A DNA stretch of 64,000 bases from Nocardioides sediminis. GTDB lineage: Bacteria > Actinomycetota > Actinomycetes > Propionibacteriales > Nocardioidaceae. The translations under genes and the position numbers were made by a program. Under the pieces are notes generated by a model. It saw only the letters and a program-made list of their open reading frames with translations, searched no databases and was not told the origin of the DNA. Positions 15,406-24,728 of this stretch are shown in pieces. Each line of letters begins with the position of its first letter. The first letter of the stretch is position 1. Where the stretch lies: the NCBI RefSeq assembly GCF_003047295.1, contig NZ_PZYZ01000003.1, positions 1 to 64,000 on the forward strand, given 5' to 3'.

Positions 15406-17913
15406 TCACATCCGGCGGGGACGAGCGCCCCGACGGCGGCGTACGACGCCCAGCAGGAGCGCCACCACGATCCCGGGCACCACGGCGACGGCGCAGGCCG
15501 CAGCGGCCGTCGTCCAGGGCAGCCTCGTCGTGTCGAGCAGCGCCTCCGCGCCGGGCAGGTAGACCCCGGCGAGCTGGAGTGCGGCCGCCGCCGCCACGGC
15601 CAGCTCGAGCCGACGCTCGCGCCACCGGCGTGGGCCGCGCGCACGCAGGGCGAGCGCCACCCCCAGCTGCCCGAGCCCCAGGGTGAGGAAGATCGCCGTC
15701 CGTCGGTCGGCCACTCCGCCTGCCGCGGTCGCCCCGACCACCAGTGCCGTGACGGCGAGAGCGACGGTCGCCACGACCAGGGCCACCCGGGACGGACCGT
15801 CGAGCACGGACTCGGTCCGCGGGCGTGGCGGGCGGGACATGTCGCGGGGGTCGGCGGGCTCCGCGCCGAAGGCGACGCCGGTCAGGCCGTGGGTGAGCAG
15901 GTTGATCCACAGGATCTGCGCGGGGAGCAGGGGCAGCGCGAGGCCGATCAGCGGCCCGGCCATCATCACCGCCACCTCGGCCAGCCCGCCGGAGATCGCG
16001 TAGACGAGGAACACCCGCACGTTGGCGAAGATCCTCCGCCCTTCCTCGACCGCGGCGACCACCGTGGCCAGGTCGTCGTCCATGAGGACGAGGTCGGAGG
16101 CCTGCCGGGCGACCTCGGTCCCGCCGCGGCCCGCGGCGACCCCGATGTCGGCTGCGCGCAGCGCCGGTGCGTCGTTGACCCCGTCGCCCAGCATCGCCAC
16201 CACCGCGTCGTCGTCCTGCAGCGCGCGGACGATGCCCACCTTCTGCTCCGGCTTGACGCGGGACACCACGGTGAGCCCGTGGTGCGGCACCGTGCCCTCC
16301 TCGAGCTCGCGGCCCTCCACGGCCCTGTCCCCCGCGCCGGCGAGCCCGACGCGGCGGGCCACGGACTCGGCGGTGCCGGCGTGGTCGCCGGTGACGAGCA
16401 CCAGGCGGACCCCCGCGGACCGCAACGCCTGCACGACCCTGCTCGCCTCGGCGCGGGGAGGGTCGCCGACGGCCACGAGGCCCAGCAGCTCCAGCTCCCC
16501 GCCCCGCGCGTCGTCGTCCGCGACGGCGATGACGCGGTGGCCGGCCGCGGCCAGCGCGGTCGCCTGCTCGGCGGCCCGCTCCACCTCCGGGCCCGGGCGG
16601 ACGAGCGCGAGCACGGCCTCGGGTGCTCCCTTGCAGGCCGTCAGCCGGCGCCCGGAGGCGTCCCGGTGCCAGGTCAGCATGTGCCGGGACGCGTGGTCGA
16701 ACGGCTGCTCGCCCACGCGGGTCCACGTCGCGGCGGTCGCGTCCTGCGGGTGCCCGCCCTTGGCGCCCAGGGCGAGCAGCGCACCCTCCAGAGGGTCGCC
16801 CGCCACGGCCCACAGCTCGCCGTCCCGGTGCAGACGGGCGTCGTTGCACAGCACGACGGCACGCAGGAGCCGTGGGAGCAGGGGGTCGTCCCCGGCACCC
16901 TCGATCGTCCCGACGGGCGCGTACCCGGTGCCCGACACCTCGTGGGTGGCCTCCGGCGTCCAGACGTGCTCCGCGAGCATCCGTCCCTCGGTGAGGGTGC
17001 CCGTCTTGTCGGTCGCGACGACCGAGACGGAGCCCAGCGTCTCGACCGCGGGCAGCGACCGGACGACCGCGTTGCGCCTCGCCATCCGCCGGGCCCCCAG
17101 CGCGAGGGCCACGGTGACGACCGCCGGAAGCGACTCGGGCACCGCCGCCACGGCGAGGCTGAGGCCGACGACGAGCATCTCGGCCCCGTCGCGCCCGCCC
17201 AGGACGCCCATGGCCACCACCACGAGGGTGAGGCTGCCGACACCGACGACGAGCGCCCTGCTCAGCCGTCGGAGCCGCTCCTGCAGTGGCGTGCGGCGGC
17301 TGACCGCCCCCAGCGTGAGGGCGGCGATGCGACCGATGCCGCTGTGCTCGCCCGTCCGCGTGACCACGAAGGTGCCCCGGCCCCGCGTGACCCTGGTGCC
17401 GCCCACCACCTCGCCGCCGTCCGCGACCTCCACCGGGACCGACTCGCCCGTGAGCTGGGACTCGTCGACCTGCAGCATCGACCCGGCGACCAGGTCCCCG
17501 TCCGCGGGCACGACGTCCCCGGCGGACACCTCGACGAGGTCGCCACGCACGACGTCCGCCGCCGGCACCTCGACGACGACGCCCTCGCGGCGGACCCGGG
17601 CCACGGGAGCGACGAGCTCGTCGAGGGCCGCCATGGCCTGCTCGGCGCGGACCTGCTGCACGACGCCCGCGGCGGTGTTGAAGACCACGACGGCCGCGAT
17701 GATGAGCGTGTTGGACCAGTCGCGCAGCACCAGCGTCAGGGCGGCCGCCGCGAGCAGGAGCAGGATCATCGGGTCGCGCAGCTGCTCCCCCACGCGCGTG
17801 AGGAGTCCCTCCCCCGCGGGCCGCGGCAGCTCGTTGGGCCCCTCCTCGAGCAGGCGCTCGCGCGCCTCGGCCGCGGTCAGTCCCCCCGGGGAGGAGCGTG
17901 CCCCTGCAGTCAC
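15406..17913 (-). CDS. P-type cation-transporting ATPase (P2 type)
   Basis: An 835-residue P-type ATPase. In order: N-terminal cation_ATPase_N ([18 protein letters not shown]), TM1-2, actuator domain with LTGES (about 150), TM3-4 with VPESLPAV, phosphorylation motif DKTGTLTEG (Asp about 302), nucleotide-binding domain with KGAPE, hinge [12 protein letters not shown] (about 570) and a C-terminal membrane block. The Pro-Glu-Ser-Leu-Pro in TM4 fits Ca2+/Mn2+-like P2A pumps, as in CtpF of the DosR regulon, but the ion is not proven. GGGAGG precedes the GTG. It is divergent from a second P-type ATPase across 197 bases that carry DosR-like boxes. Confidence 0.92.
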   Translation of the reverse strand: MTAGARSSPGGLTAAEARERLLEEGPNELPRPAGEGLLTRVGEQLRDPMILLLLAAAALTLVLRDWSNTLIIAAVVVFNTAAGVVQQVRAEQAMAALDELVAPVARVRREGVVVEVPAADVVRGDLVEVSAGDVVPADGDLVAGSMLQVDESQLTGESVPVEVADGGEVVGGTRVTRGRGTFVVTRTGEHSGIGRIAALTLGAVSRRTPLQERLRRLSRALVVGVGSLTLVVVAMGVLGGRDGAEMLVVGLSLAVAAVPESLPAVVTVALALGARRMARRNAVVRSLPAVETLGSVSVVATDKTGTLTEGRMLAEHVWTPEATHEVSGTGYAPVGTIEGAGDDPLLPRLLRAVVLCNDARLHRDGELWAVAGDPLEGALLALGAKGGHPQDATAATWTRVGEQPFDHASRHMLTWHRDASGRRLTACKGAPEAVLALVRPGPEVERAAEQATALAAAGHRVIAVADDDARGGELELLGLVAVGDPPRAEASRVVQALRSAGVRLVLVTGDHAGTAESVARRVGLAGAGDRAVEGRELEEGTVPHHGLTVVSRVKPEQKVGIVRALQDDDAVVAMLGDGVNDAPALRAADIGVAAGRGGTEVARQASDLVLMDDDLATVVAAVEEGRRIFANVRVFLVYAISGGLAEVAVMMAGPLIGLALPLLPAQILWINLLTHGLTGVAFGAEPADPRDMSRPPRPRTESVLDGPSRVALVVATVALAVTALVVGATAAGGVADRRTAIFLTLGLGQLGVALALRARGPRRWRERRLELAVAAAAALQLAGVYLPGAEALLDTTRLPWTTAAAACAVAVVPGIVVALLLGVVRRRRGARPRRM

Positions 17914-17984
17914 CGTCCCTCCCGTCGACCCGCGCCCCGGCGGCCGGGCACCTCCATGCAACGCCGCCGCCGTCCGCCTGGGAA

Positions 17985-17998
17985 CGGCCCAAGGTCCC
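17985..17998 (-). promoter_or_regulatory. DosR-like box (divergent P-ATPase promoter region)
   Basis: On the minus strand the site reads GGGACCTTGGGCCG, a 13/14 match to the pattern GGGACCTTNGNCCC seen at other promoters in this island. It is centred about 78 bases before the start of the leftward ATPase gene. Confidence 0.6.
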
Positions 17999-18020
17999 GC
18001 ACGCACCGGGCCGAGGCCCC

Positions 18021-18035
18021 GGGACCGTTGGACCC
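18021..18035 (+). promoter_or_regulatory. imperfect DosR-like palindrome before the second P-ATPase
   Basis: GGGACCGTTGGACCC is one base longer than the standard 14-bp box. It is centred about 65 bases before the start predicted from TAGCGT (18081-18086), a usual distance for an upstream DosR site. Confidence 0.45.
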
Positions 18036-18080
18036 GTTCGCGCGTGGCGTTGGCCCCTGATCCGGGCCGGGTGGCGTTCC

Positions 18081-18086
18081 TAGCGT
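18081..18086 (+). promoter_or_regulatory. -10 box of the second P-type ATPase gene
   Basis: TAGCGT lies 24 bases before the GTG start. The purine-rich AGGAGGG of the ribosome-binding site follows it. Confidence 0.45.
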
Positions 18087-18110
18087 GGAGAGGAGGGAGA
18101 GGAGGGTGCC

Positions 18111-20750
18111 GTGGCGCGAGCCGGACCGGCCCCGGGACGACGGGGCGAGCGACCGCCCCCGCCGGCCGAGGTCCCGCCGCGCGGCCTGACGCGGGACGAG
18201 GCGGGGCGACGGCTGGCTGCCGACGGCCCCAACACCCTGCCCGAGCCACCGAGGCCGGGCCCGCTGACCGAGCTGGCCCGCCAGCTCACCCACCTCCTGG
18301 CGGTGCTCCTGTGGATCGCCGCCGTGCTGGCCCTCCTCGCCGGCATGCCGTCGCTGTCGGTGGCCATCGTCGTGATCGTGCTCCTCAACGGGTTCTTCGC
18401 GTTCTGGCAGGAGCACCGGGCGGACCGCTCGACCCAGCGGCTCCGGGCCCTGCTGCCGACGGGGGCGCGGGTCGTGCGGGACGGGGCCGCGCAGGTCGTG
18501 GACGTCACCGGGCTCGTCGTCGGCGACGTCGTGCTGCTGCAGGCCGGCGACCGGGTGGGCGCCGACCTCCGGCTGGTCGCCGCGCGTGGCCTCACCCAGG
18601 ACGAGTCGATGGTGACGGGCGAGAGCGGAGCGGTCCCGCACGGGCCCGGTGAGGCCCTGCTCGCCGGCACGTTCGTCGTCCAGGGTGAGGGGACCGGCGT
18701 CGTCGTGGCGACGGGCGCCGACACCACCCTGGCAGGCATCTCCGCCCTGGCCTCCACCGCGACACGGCCGCGCAGCCCGCTGACCCGCCAGCTGGACCGG
18801 GTCGTGCGCATCGTGGCCGTCATGGCCGCCCTGACCGGGCTCGGGCTCGGCTCGGCCGCGCTGCTGCTGGGCACCGACCCCACCAACGCGTTCCTCTTCG
18901 GGGTGGGCGTGGCGGTGGCCCTGGTCCCGGAGGGACTCCTGCCGACGGTGACGCTCTCCCTCGCGCGGGGTGCCCAGACGATGGCAGAGCGGCAGGCGCT
19001 CGTACGCCGCCTCGACGCGGTCGAGACGCTGGGTGCCACCACCTTCATCTGCACCGACAAGACCGGCACGATCACGCAGAACCGGATGAACGTCGTCGAC
19101 GTCGTGACGTCGCGCGGCCGGGTGCGGGTCGAGGGCGAGGGCTACCACCCGGACGGGACGCTGGCCGGCGAGCCGGGGGCGACCGCACTGGTGCCCGCGG
19201 TCGCCACGGCCGCCACCCGGTGCGTGACCGGGCGGGTGGTGGAGCGTGACGACGACTGGCACGCCGAGGGCGACCCGATGGAGGCAGCGTTGCACTGCCT
19301 GGCCCTGCGGTCCGGGGCGGACGTCGAGGAGCCGTCGGTGCCGACCCGGCGTCCCTACAGCCCGGACCGGATGCTCAGCTCCGCATGGTCCGCCGGCGAG
19401 GTGTCGGTGCTCGGCGCCCCCGAGGCGGTGCTTCCGCGCTGCCGTGCGGTCCCCGAGCACGTGACCTCGGAGCTGGGGCGTCTCACCCGCGACGGGCGGC
19501 GCGTGGTCGCCGTGGCCCGTCGGCGGTGGACCGGTGCGCCCACGGAGGCCGCCGCCGACGCGATGGAGCACGACCTCGACCTCCTCGGCCTCCTCGGCCT
19601 CGAGGACCCGCCCCGCGAGGACGTGGACGAGGCGATCCAGGCTTGCCGGCACGCCGACATCCGGGTGGCGATGATCACCGGTGACCACCCCCGGACCGCC
19701 GAGGCGATCGCCCGCGAGGTCGGACTGCTGCAGGACGGCGGCACCGTCGTCCTCGGCAGCGAGCTCCCGGAGGCCGAGAGCGAGCTCGCCGCCCTGCTCG
19801 ACCGCCCGGAGGGGGCGGTGGTCGCCCGGGTCTCCCCCGCCGACAAGCTGCACATCGCCTCCGCGCTGCGGTCCCGGGGGCACGTCGTGGCGATGACCGG
19901 CGACGGGGTCAACGACGCCCCGGCGCTGCGCGAGGCCGACGTGGGGGTCGCGATGGGCGCCAGCGGCAGCGACGTCGCCCGGGAGAGCGCGGACCTGGTC
20001 CTCCTCGACGACCGGTTCGGGACCATCGTCACCGCCGTGGAGCTCGGCCGGGCGACCTTCCGCAACGTGCGCCGCTTCCTGACCTACCACCTCACCGACA
20101 ACGTCGCGGAGCTGACGCCGTTCGCGGTGTGGGCCCTCTCCGGAGGCAGCTTCCCGCTCGCCATCAGCGTGCTGCAGGTCCTCGCGCTCGACATCGGCAC
20201 CGACATGCTCCCGGCCATCGCGCTGGGCGTCGAGCCGCCCCGGGAGGGGATCATGCGCGGCCGCTCCACCCGCAAGGTCGTCGACCGTGCCCTGCTCCTG
20301 CGGGCGTTCCTCGTGCTGGGCCTCACGGAGGCGGTGCTGGCGATGACGGCGTTCTCGATGGTGCTGTCGTCGGGCGGCTGGTCCTGGGGGGAGGACCCGT
20401 CCACGGAGCTGCTGGCCGTCGCGTCCGGCACCGCGTTCGCGGCCATCGCCCTCGGCCAGATGGCCAACGCCTTCGCGTGCCGCAGCTCGGTCCGTCCCGT
20501 GTGGCGGATGCGCCTCCTGGGCAACCCGTCGGTCCTCGTGGCGGTGGCCGCCGAGGCCGTGCTGCTCGTGACCTTCCTGGGCGTGCCGTGGCTGGCCGAC
20601 CTCCTCGGCGGGTCGTGGCCCACGACGTTCGGCTGGCTCGCCGCAGCGGCGTGCCCGGTCGCCCTGCTCGCGGTCGACGGCGTGGTCAAGACCCTGGGCC
20701 GGGGTCGAAGGTCCCTCCCTCCGGCACCGGGACGGGCCGTTCGGCCCTAG
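18111..20750 (+). CDS. P-type cation-transporting ATPase (P2C-like)
   Basis: An 879-residue P-type ATPase with [18 protein letters not shown] at the N-terminus, MVTGESG in the actuator domain (about 170), [18 protein letters not shown] in TM4 (about 270), [11 protein letters not shown] (Asp about 315), [14 protein letters not shown], and [20 protein letters not shown] (about 595). The Pro-Glu-Gly-Leu-Leu-Pro-Thr-Val-Thr TM4 motif resembles Na+/K+- or H+/K+-type (P2C) pumps and differs from the neighbouring ATPase, so the two probably move different ions. AGGAGGG precedes the GTG. The 3' end of the gene holds a DosR-like box serving the next gene. Confidence 0.92.
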   Translation: MARAGPAPGRRGERPPPPAEVPPRGLTRDEAGRRLAADGPNTLPEPPRPGPLTELARQLTHLLAVLLWIAAVLALLAGMPSLSVAIVVIVLLNGFFAFWQEHRADRSTQRLRALLPTGARVVRDGAAQVVDVTGLVVGDVVLLQAGDRVGADLRLVAARGLTQDESMVTGESGAVPHGPGEALLAGTFVVQGEGTGVVVATGADTTLAGISALASTATRPRSPLTRQLDRVVRIVAVMAALTGLGLGSAALLLGTDPTNAFLFGVGVAVALVPEGLLPTVTLSLARGAQTMAERQALVRRLDAVETLGATTFICTDKTGTITQNRMNVVDVVTSRGRVRVEGEGYHPDGTLAGEPGATALVPAVATAATRCVTGRVVERDDDWHAEGDPMEAALHCLALRSGADVEEPSVPTRRPYSPDRMLSSAWSAGEVSVLGAPEAVLPRCRAVPEHVTSELGRLTRDGRRVVAVARRRWTGAPTEAAADAMEHDLDLLGLLGLEDPPREDVDEAIQACRHADIRVAMITGDHPRTAEAIAREVGLLQDGGTVVLGSELPEAESELAALLDRPEGAVVARVSPADKLHIASALRSRGHVVAMTGDGVNDAPALREADVGVAMGASGSDVARESADLVLLDDRFGTIVTAVELGRATFRNVRRFLTYHLTDNVAELTPFAVWALSGGSFPLAISVLQVLALDIGTDMLPAIALGVEPPREGIMRGRSTRKVVDRALLLRAFLVLGLTEAVLAMTAFSMVLSSGGWSWGEDPSTELLAVASGTAFAAIALGQMANAFACRSSVRPVWRMRLLGNPSVLVAVAAEAVLLVTFLGVPWLADLLGGSWPTTFGWLAAAACPVALLAVDGVVKTLGRGRRSLPPAPGRAVRP
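20702..20715 (-). promoter_or_regulatory. DosR-like box (distal site for ppsA)
   Basis: The minus strand reads GGGACCTTCGACCC, within the end of the P-ATPase coding sequence. Its centre is about 75 bases before the ppsA start. It pairs with the proximal box 32 bases downstream. Confidence 0.6.
20734..20747 (+). promoter_or_regulatory. DosR-like box (proximal site for ppsA)
   Basis: GGGCCGTTCGGCCC has palindromic arms and is centred 43 bases upstream of the predicted transcription start, the classical position for a DosR/NarL-type activator next to RNA polymerase. Confidence 0.62.
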
Positions 20751-20771
20751 GGGGCGGCCTCGTCCGGGGCG

Positions 20772-20777
20772 TAGACC
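20772..20777 (+). promoter_or_regulatory. -10 box for leaderless ppsA mRNA
   Basis: TAGACC ends six bases before the ATG at 20784; there is no Shine-Dalgarno sequence, so the transcript should begin at the ATG. Confidence 0.55.
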
Positions 20778-20783
20778 GGTCCC

Positions 20784-23255
20784 ATGGCGGCACACCCCTA
20801 CGTCCTGGACTTCGACGAGGTCGGCAACGACGACGTCGCGCTCGTCGGCGGCAAGAACGCGTCCCTCGGCGAGATGTACCAACGGCTGCGCCCGCATGGC
20901 GTCCGCGTGCCTCGGGGGTTCGCGGTCACCGCGGCGGCGTACCGGCACGTCCTCGAGGACGCCGGCGCCGTGCCCCGTCTCCGGGAGGTCTTCGCCGGGA
21001 TGGACCCCGACGACGTCGCCGACCTTCACCGGCGGGCCGCGCGGGCCAGGGAGATCGTCGCGGCGGCACCTCTGCCCGACGACCTGGTGGCGGCGATCCG
21101 CGCCGGCTACCGGAGCCTGGAGGAGGAGTACGGCGAGCACGTCGGCGTCGCCGTGCGCAGCTCCGCGACGGCCGAGGACCTCCCCGAGGCCAGCTTCGCG
21201 GGCCAGCACGACAGCTTCCTGGACGTCAGCGGCGAGGACGAGCTGCTGGAGGCCGTGCGTCGCTGCTTCGCCAGCGCCTTCACCGACCGGGGCGTCCACT
21301 ACCGGCACCGCCACGGCTTCGACCAGCTCGCCGTGTCCCTCTCGGTGGGCGTGATGAAGCTCGTGCGCTCCGACCTGGCCTCCGCCGGGGTCGTGTTCAC
21401 GCTCGACACCGAGAGCGGTTTCCGCGACGTCGTCTTCCTCACCGCGTCGTACGGGCTGGGCGAGAACATCGTCAAGGGGACGGTCGACCCGGACGAGTTC
21501 TACGTCCACAAGCCCACCTTCCGGGACGGGCACCGCGCGGTCCTGCGCCGCCGCCTCGGCGAGAAGGGCGTCCGGATGGTGCTGGAGGACCGGGGCGCCG
21601 GCTCGGCGACCCGCGACGAGGTGACGCCCGAGGCGGAGCGCGGACGGTTCTGCCTCACCGACGACGAGGTCCTCGAGCTCGCCGGCACCGCGATGACGAT
21701 CGAGGACCACTACGGGCGGCCGATGGACATCGAGTGGGCCAAGGACGGGGTCGACGGGCTGCTGTACGTCGTGCAGGCGCGGCCCGAGACGGTCGCGAGC
21801 CGCCAGCGGAGCACCACCGTCCAGCGCTACGTGGTCGGGTCGCACGGCGACGTGGTCGTCCGCGGTCGTGCCGTGGGCGAGCGGGTGGCCACCGGGCGCG
21901 CGCGGGTCGTCCACGAGCTCGAGCAGCTGCGCGACGTACGCCCCGGTGACGTGCTGGTGTCCCGCACGACCTCCCCGGACTGGGAGCCGGTGATGAAGCG
22001 GGCCGCGGCCGTCGTCACCGACCGCGGCGGTCGCACCTGCCACGCCGCCATCATCGCCCGCGAGCAGGGACTCCCCGCCGTCGTCGGCACCGGCGACGGG
22101 TCGACCCGGATCCGGGACGGCGAGACGGTCACCGTGTCCTGCGCCGAGGGCGAGGTCGGACGCGTCTACGACGGCGAGGCGGCCTACCGCGTCGAGGAGG
22201 TCGACGTCGCGGCCATGCCGCGTCCCCGCACCCGCATCATGGTGAACCTCGGCGACCCCGGGCTGGCCTTCAAGACCTCGTTCCTGCCCAACGACGGCGT
22301 CGGCCTCGCGCGGCTCGAGTTCGTCATCACCGAGTCCGTCAAGGTGCACCCGATGGCGGCGCTGCACCCCGAGCGCCTCCCCGACGAGGACCGTCGCCGG
22401 GTCGAGGAGCTGGTCCGCGGGCACGCGGACGGCGGCGCCTACGTCGTCGAGCGCCTCTCCGAGGGGATCGCCACCATCGCGGCCGCCTTCCACCCCAAGC
22501 CGGTGGTCGTGAGGATGTCGGACTTCAAGAGCAACGAGTACGCCAGCCTGGTCGGCGGATCCGCCTTCGAGCCCGTCGAGGACAACCCGATGATCGGCTT
22601 CCGTGGGGCCTCCCGCTACGCGCACCCGGCCTACGCCGAGGGCTTCGCGCTGGAGTGCCGCGCCATCCGGCGCGTGCGCTCGGACATGGGGCTGGACAAC
22701 GTCGTCGTGATGATCCCCTTCGTACGTCGCGTGGCCGAGGCGGACCTCGTGCTGGCGGCGATGGCCGAGCACGGCCTCGGACGCGGCGTCGACGGCCTGC
22801 AGGTCTACGCCATGTGCGAGATCCCCAACAACGTGGTGCTCGTCGACGAGTTCGCCAGCCGCTTCGACGGGTTCTCGATCGGGTCCAACGACCTCACCCA
22901 GCTGACCCTGGGCGTCGACCGCGACAGCGACCTGGTGGCCTTCGACTACGACGAGCGCGACCCGGGCGTCAAGCAGATGATCCGGCTCGCCGTCGAGGGC
23001 TGCCGTCGCAACGGCATCCACTCGGGCCTGTGCGGCCAGGCGCCCTCGGACTACCCGGACATGGCCGAGTTCCTCGTCGAGCTCGGCATCGACTCGATCA
23101 GCCTCAACCCCGACAGCCTCGTCCGCACGACCCAGGTGGTCCTCGACCTCGAAGCACGCCTGGCAGCACCCGACGCAGCACCCGACCAGCAACGACTCGC
23201 AGAAGAAGGAGAAGGATCATGGAGAGCAAGCGTTGGCACATCGAGCTCTACCTGA
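20784..23255 (+). CDS. ppsA: phosphoenolpyruvate synthase (pyruvate, water dikinase)
   Basis: Converts pyruvate, ATP and water to PEP, AMP and phosphate. The 823-residue protein has an N-terminal ATP-grasp domain (LVGGKNASLGEMY; AVRSSATAEDLPEASFAGQ), the swivelling phosphohistidine domain (GGRTCHAAIIARE, His about 419) and a C-terminal TIM barrel with GSNDLTQLTLGVDRDS and the acid/base Cys in LCGQAPSDYPD (about 750). Length is typical for PpsA. The last 37 bases overlap the DUF1876 gene, giving a short non-conserved tail. It is preceded by two DosR-like boxes, so induction under hypoxia or redox stress is likely. Confidence 0.94.
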   Translation: MAAHPYVLDFDEVGNDDVALVGGKNASLGEMYQRLRPHGVRVPRGFAVTAAAYRHVLEDAGAVPRLREVFAGMDPDDVADLHRRAARAREIVAAAPLPDDLVAAIRAGYRSLEEEYGEHVGVAVRSSATAEDLPEASFAGQHDSFLDVSGEDELLEAVRRCFASAFTDRGVHYRHRHGFDQLAVSLSVGVMKLVRSDLASAGVVFTLDTESGFRDVVFLTASYGLGENIVKGTVDPDEFYVHKPTFRDGHRAVLRRRLGEKGVRMVLEDRGAGSATRDEVTPEAERGRFCLTDDEVLELAGTAMTIEDHYGRPMDIEWAKDGVDGLLYVVQARPETVASRQRSTTVQRYVVGSHGDVVVRGRAVGERVATGRARVVHELEQLRDVRPGDVLVSRTTSPDWEPVMKRAAAVVTDRGGRTCHAAIIAREQGLPAVVGTGDGSTRIRDGETVTVSCAEGEVGRVYDGEAAYRVEEVDVAAMPRPRTRIMVNLGDPGLAFKTSFLPNDGVGLARLEFVITESVKVHPMAALHPERLPDEDRRRVEELVRGHADGGAYVVERLSEGIATIAAAFHPKPVVVRMSDFKSNEYASLVGGSAFEPVEDNPMIGFRGASRYAHPAYAEGFALECRAIRRVRSDMGLDNVVVMIPFVRRVAEADLVLAAMAEHGLGRGVDGLQVYAMCEIPNNVVLVDEFASRFDGFSIGSNDLTQLTLGVDRDSDLVAFDYDERDPGVKQMIRLAVEGCRRNGIHSGLCGQAPSDYPDMAEFLVELGIDSISLNPDSLVRTTQVVLDLEARLAAPDAAPDQQRLAEEGEGSWRASVGTSSST

Positions 23256-23485
23256 CCGAGGACGGGCGCACGACCCGGGCCGAGGCGGTGCTGCGCACCA
23301 GTGCCGGCACGGAGCTGCGGCACTCGGGAGTGGCGCGCCGCAACCCCGACGACCGCGACGTCCCGGAGATCGGCGACGAGCTGGCCGTCTGCCGCGCGCT
23401 CACCGGTCTCGCCCAGGACCTGTTCGAGGCCTCGTTGACCGACGTGGAGGACAACGTCCATGCCTCCCCCACCTTCCGGTCCTGA
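23219..23485 (+). CDS. DUF1876 (Rv1738/Rv2632c-like) dormancy protein
   Basis: An 88-residue DUF1876 domain (PF08962). It starts with RWHIELYLTEDGRTTRAEAVL, passes through the basic turn LRHSGVARRNPDDRDVPEIG and ends in the helix ELAVCRALTGLAQDLFEASL. The family member Rv1738 is among the most strongly hypoxia-induced genes of the M. tuberculosis DosR regulon and resembles ribosome hibernation factors in fold. AAGGAG lies before the ATG, inside the overlapping ppsA 3' end, so the two are translated as one unit. The next gene overlaps its end by 26 bases. Confidence 0.92.
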   Translation: MESKRWHIELYLTEDGRTTRAEAVLRTSAGTELRHSGVARRNPDDRDVPEIGDELAVCRALTGLAQDLFEASLTDVEDNVHASPTFRS

Positions 23486-23960
23486 CCCGGCCACGGCGTA
23501 CGACGTCGAGGTCGAGGACCTCGCGCCGCAACCCGTCGCCGTGGTGAGGGCGCACGTCGGGCTCGAGGACATCGAGTCCTTCCTGGGCGGCGCCTTCGAG
23601 GAGGTGGCGACCACGGCCGGCGAGCAGGGCCTCGAGGTGGTGGGGCCGCCCTTCGGCCGGTGGACGCCCCGCGACGGCGGCTTCGACGCCGCCGTCGGCT
23701 TCCCGGTCTCGGGCAGGGTCCAGGAACGGGGACGCGTGGAGGCGGACGAGCTCCCCGGCGGCACGGTCGCGCGGACGCTGTACACCGGCCCCTACGACGG
23801 TGTCGGCGCCGCCTACGCCGCCACCTTCGAGTGGCTGGCCGGGCACGCGCTCCAGGTCTCCGGCGAGCCGTGGGAGAGCTACCTCGACGGACCCGAGGTG
23901 GCCCAGCCGCGGACCCGGGTGTGCGTCCCCTGCTCGCCGCGCACGCCGGAGGGGTCCTGA
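23460..23960 (+). CDS. GyrI-like small-molecule-binding domain protein
   Basis: A 166-residue single-domain protein of the GyrI-like/AraC effector-binding class (PF06445). Recognisable pieces are the opening strand VEDLAPQPVAVVRAHVG, the GGTVARTLYTGPYDGVGAAY motif that is diagnostic of the fold, and WESYLDGPEV near the end. There is no DNA-binding domain. Stand-alone members bind or hydrolyse drugs or toxic metabolites. Its ATG lies within the DUF1876 gene, so it belongs to the ppsA operon. Confidence 0.85.
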   Translation: MPPPPSGPDPATAYDVEVEDLAPQPVAVVRAHVGLEDIESFLGGAFEEVATTAGEQGLEVVGPPFGRWTPRDGGFDAAVGFPVSGRVQERGRVEADELPGGTVARTLYTGPYDGVGAAYAATFEWLAGHALQVSGEPWESYLDGPEVAQPRTRVCVPCSPRTPEGS

Positions 23961-23963
23961 GCC

Positions 23964-24617
23964 ATGGTGTTCGCCGACCGCGCCGACGCGGGACGTCGCC
24001 TCGCGGCCGCCCTGGCGGGGCTCGGCGACCAGGCCCCGGTCGTCCTCGGCCTGCCGCACGGCGGCGTCCCGGTGGCCGCCGAGGTGGCCCGGGCGCTGGG
24101 CGCGCCCCTCGACGTCGTGGTCGTGCGCCGGCTGGCCCTCCCGTGGCAGCCGGAGCTGGCGGTGGGTGCCATCTGCGAGGACGGCACCCGGTTCCTCGAC
24201 GACGACGTGGTCCGCAGCACCGGCACCACCCCCACCGAGCTGTCCGCCGTGGAGGTACCGGCGCGAGCCGAGCTGCACCGACGGGTCACCCTGCTGCGGG
24301 AGCACCAGCCGCGACGGCCGCTGCGTGGCCGGACGGTCGTCGTCGTCGACGACGGCGTCGTGACCGGCGCCAGCGCCCGCGTCGCCTGCCTGTCGGCCCG
24401 GGAGCAGGGCGCGGCGCGCGTCGTGCTCGCCGTACCGGTCGCGTCGACCCGGGCGGCCGAGGACCTGGCCGCCGACGTCGACGACCTGGTCTGCCTCGAG
24501 AGGGCGCCCGGCCTCCTCGCGGTCGGGCAGGCGTACCGCCGCTTCGAGCAGGTCTCGGACGACGAGGTGCTGCGCCTGCTGGGGGCTCGGCACGACAGCG
24601 CGCCCGCGCCCCAGTGA
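23964..24617 (+). CDS. phosphoribosyltransferase domain protein (Rv0571c N-terminal-like)
   Basis: A 217-residue type I PRTase fold. The PRPP-binding loop is VVVVDDGVVTGAS (about 125-137), with an N-terminal hood beginning VLGLPHGGVPVAAEVARAL and a conserved VVVRRLALPWQPELAVGAI. This resembles the PRTase part of Rv0571c, a DosR regulon protein; substrate base unknown. The gene begins three bases after the GyrI-like stop and ends just before a DosR-like box, closing the ppsA operon. Confidence 0.87.
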   Translation: MVFADRADAGRRLAAALAGLGDQAPVVLGLPHGGVPVAAEVARALGAPLDVVVVRRLALPWQPELAVGAICEDGTRFLDDDVVRSTGTTPTELSAVEVPARAELHRRVTLLREHQPRRPLRGRTVVVVDDGVVTGASARVACLSAREQGAARVVLAVPVASTRAAEDLAADVDDLVCLERAPGLLAVGQAYRRFEQVSDDEVLRLLGARHDSAPAPQ

Positions 24618-24628
24618 CCCGCCCACGC

Positions 24629-24642
24629 GGGCCGAAGGTCCC
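24629..24642 (-). promoter_or_regulatory. DosR-like box before the kinase/AAA gene
   Basis: The minus strand reads GGGACCTTCGGCCC, the best match in the window. It ends 23 bases before TTGACT (24666-24671), a -10 candidate, nearly the same spacing as at ppsA (24 bases). Confidence 0.65.
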
Positions 24643-24728
24643 TGTCGGCGGACCCGGCCACGGGCTTGACTGGAGCCACCGGGACGCCCCGGACACCCCC
24701 CGCACCCGAGTCAGTGGAGGCAGCACCG

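Noticed and set aside
17910..23192. A very long open frame (about 1760 codons) on the minus strand opposite the P-ATPase and ppsA genes
   Set aside because: It is an antisense shadow of two well-conserved genes in very GC-rich DNA; its translation is low-complexity His/Gly/Arg-rich and shows no domain.
24666..24671. TTG at 24666 as start codon of the kinase/AAA gene
   Set aside because: It lies in the promoter, is followed by a non-conserved stretch, and ATG 24729 has a good GGAGG at proper spacing.
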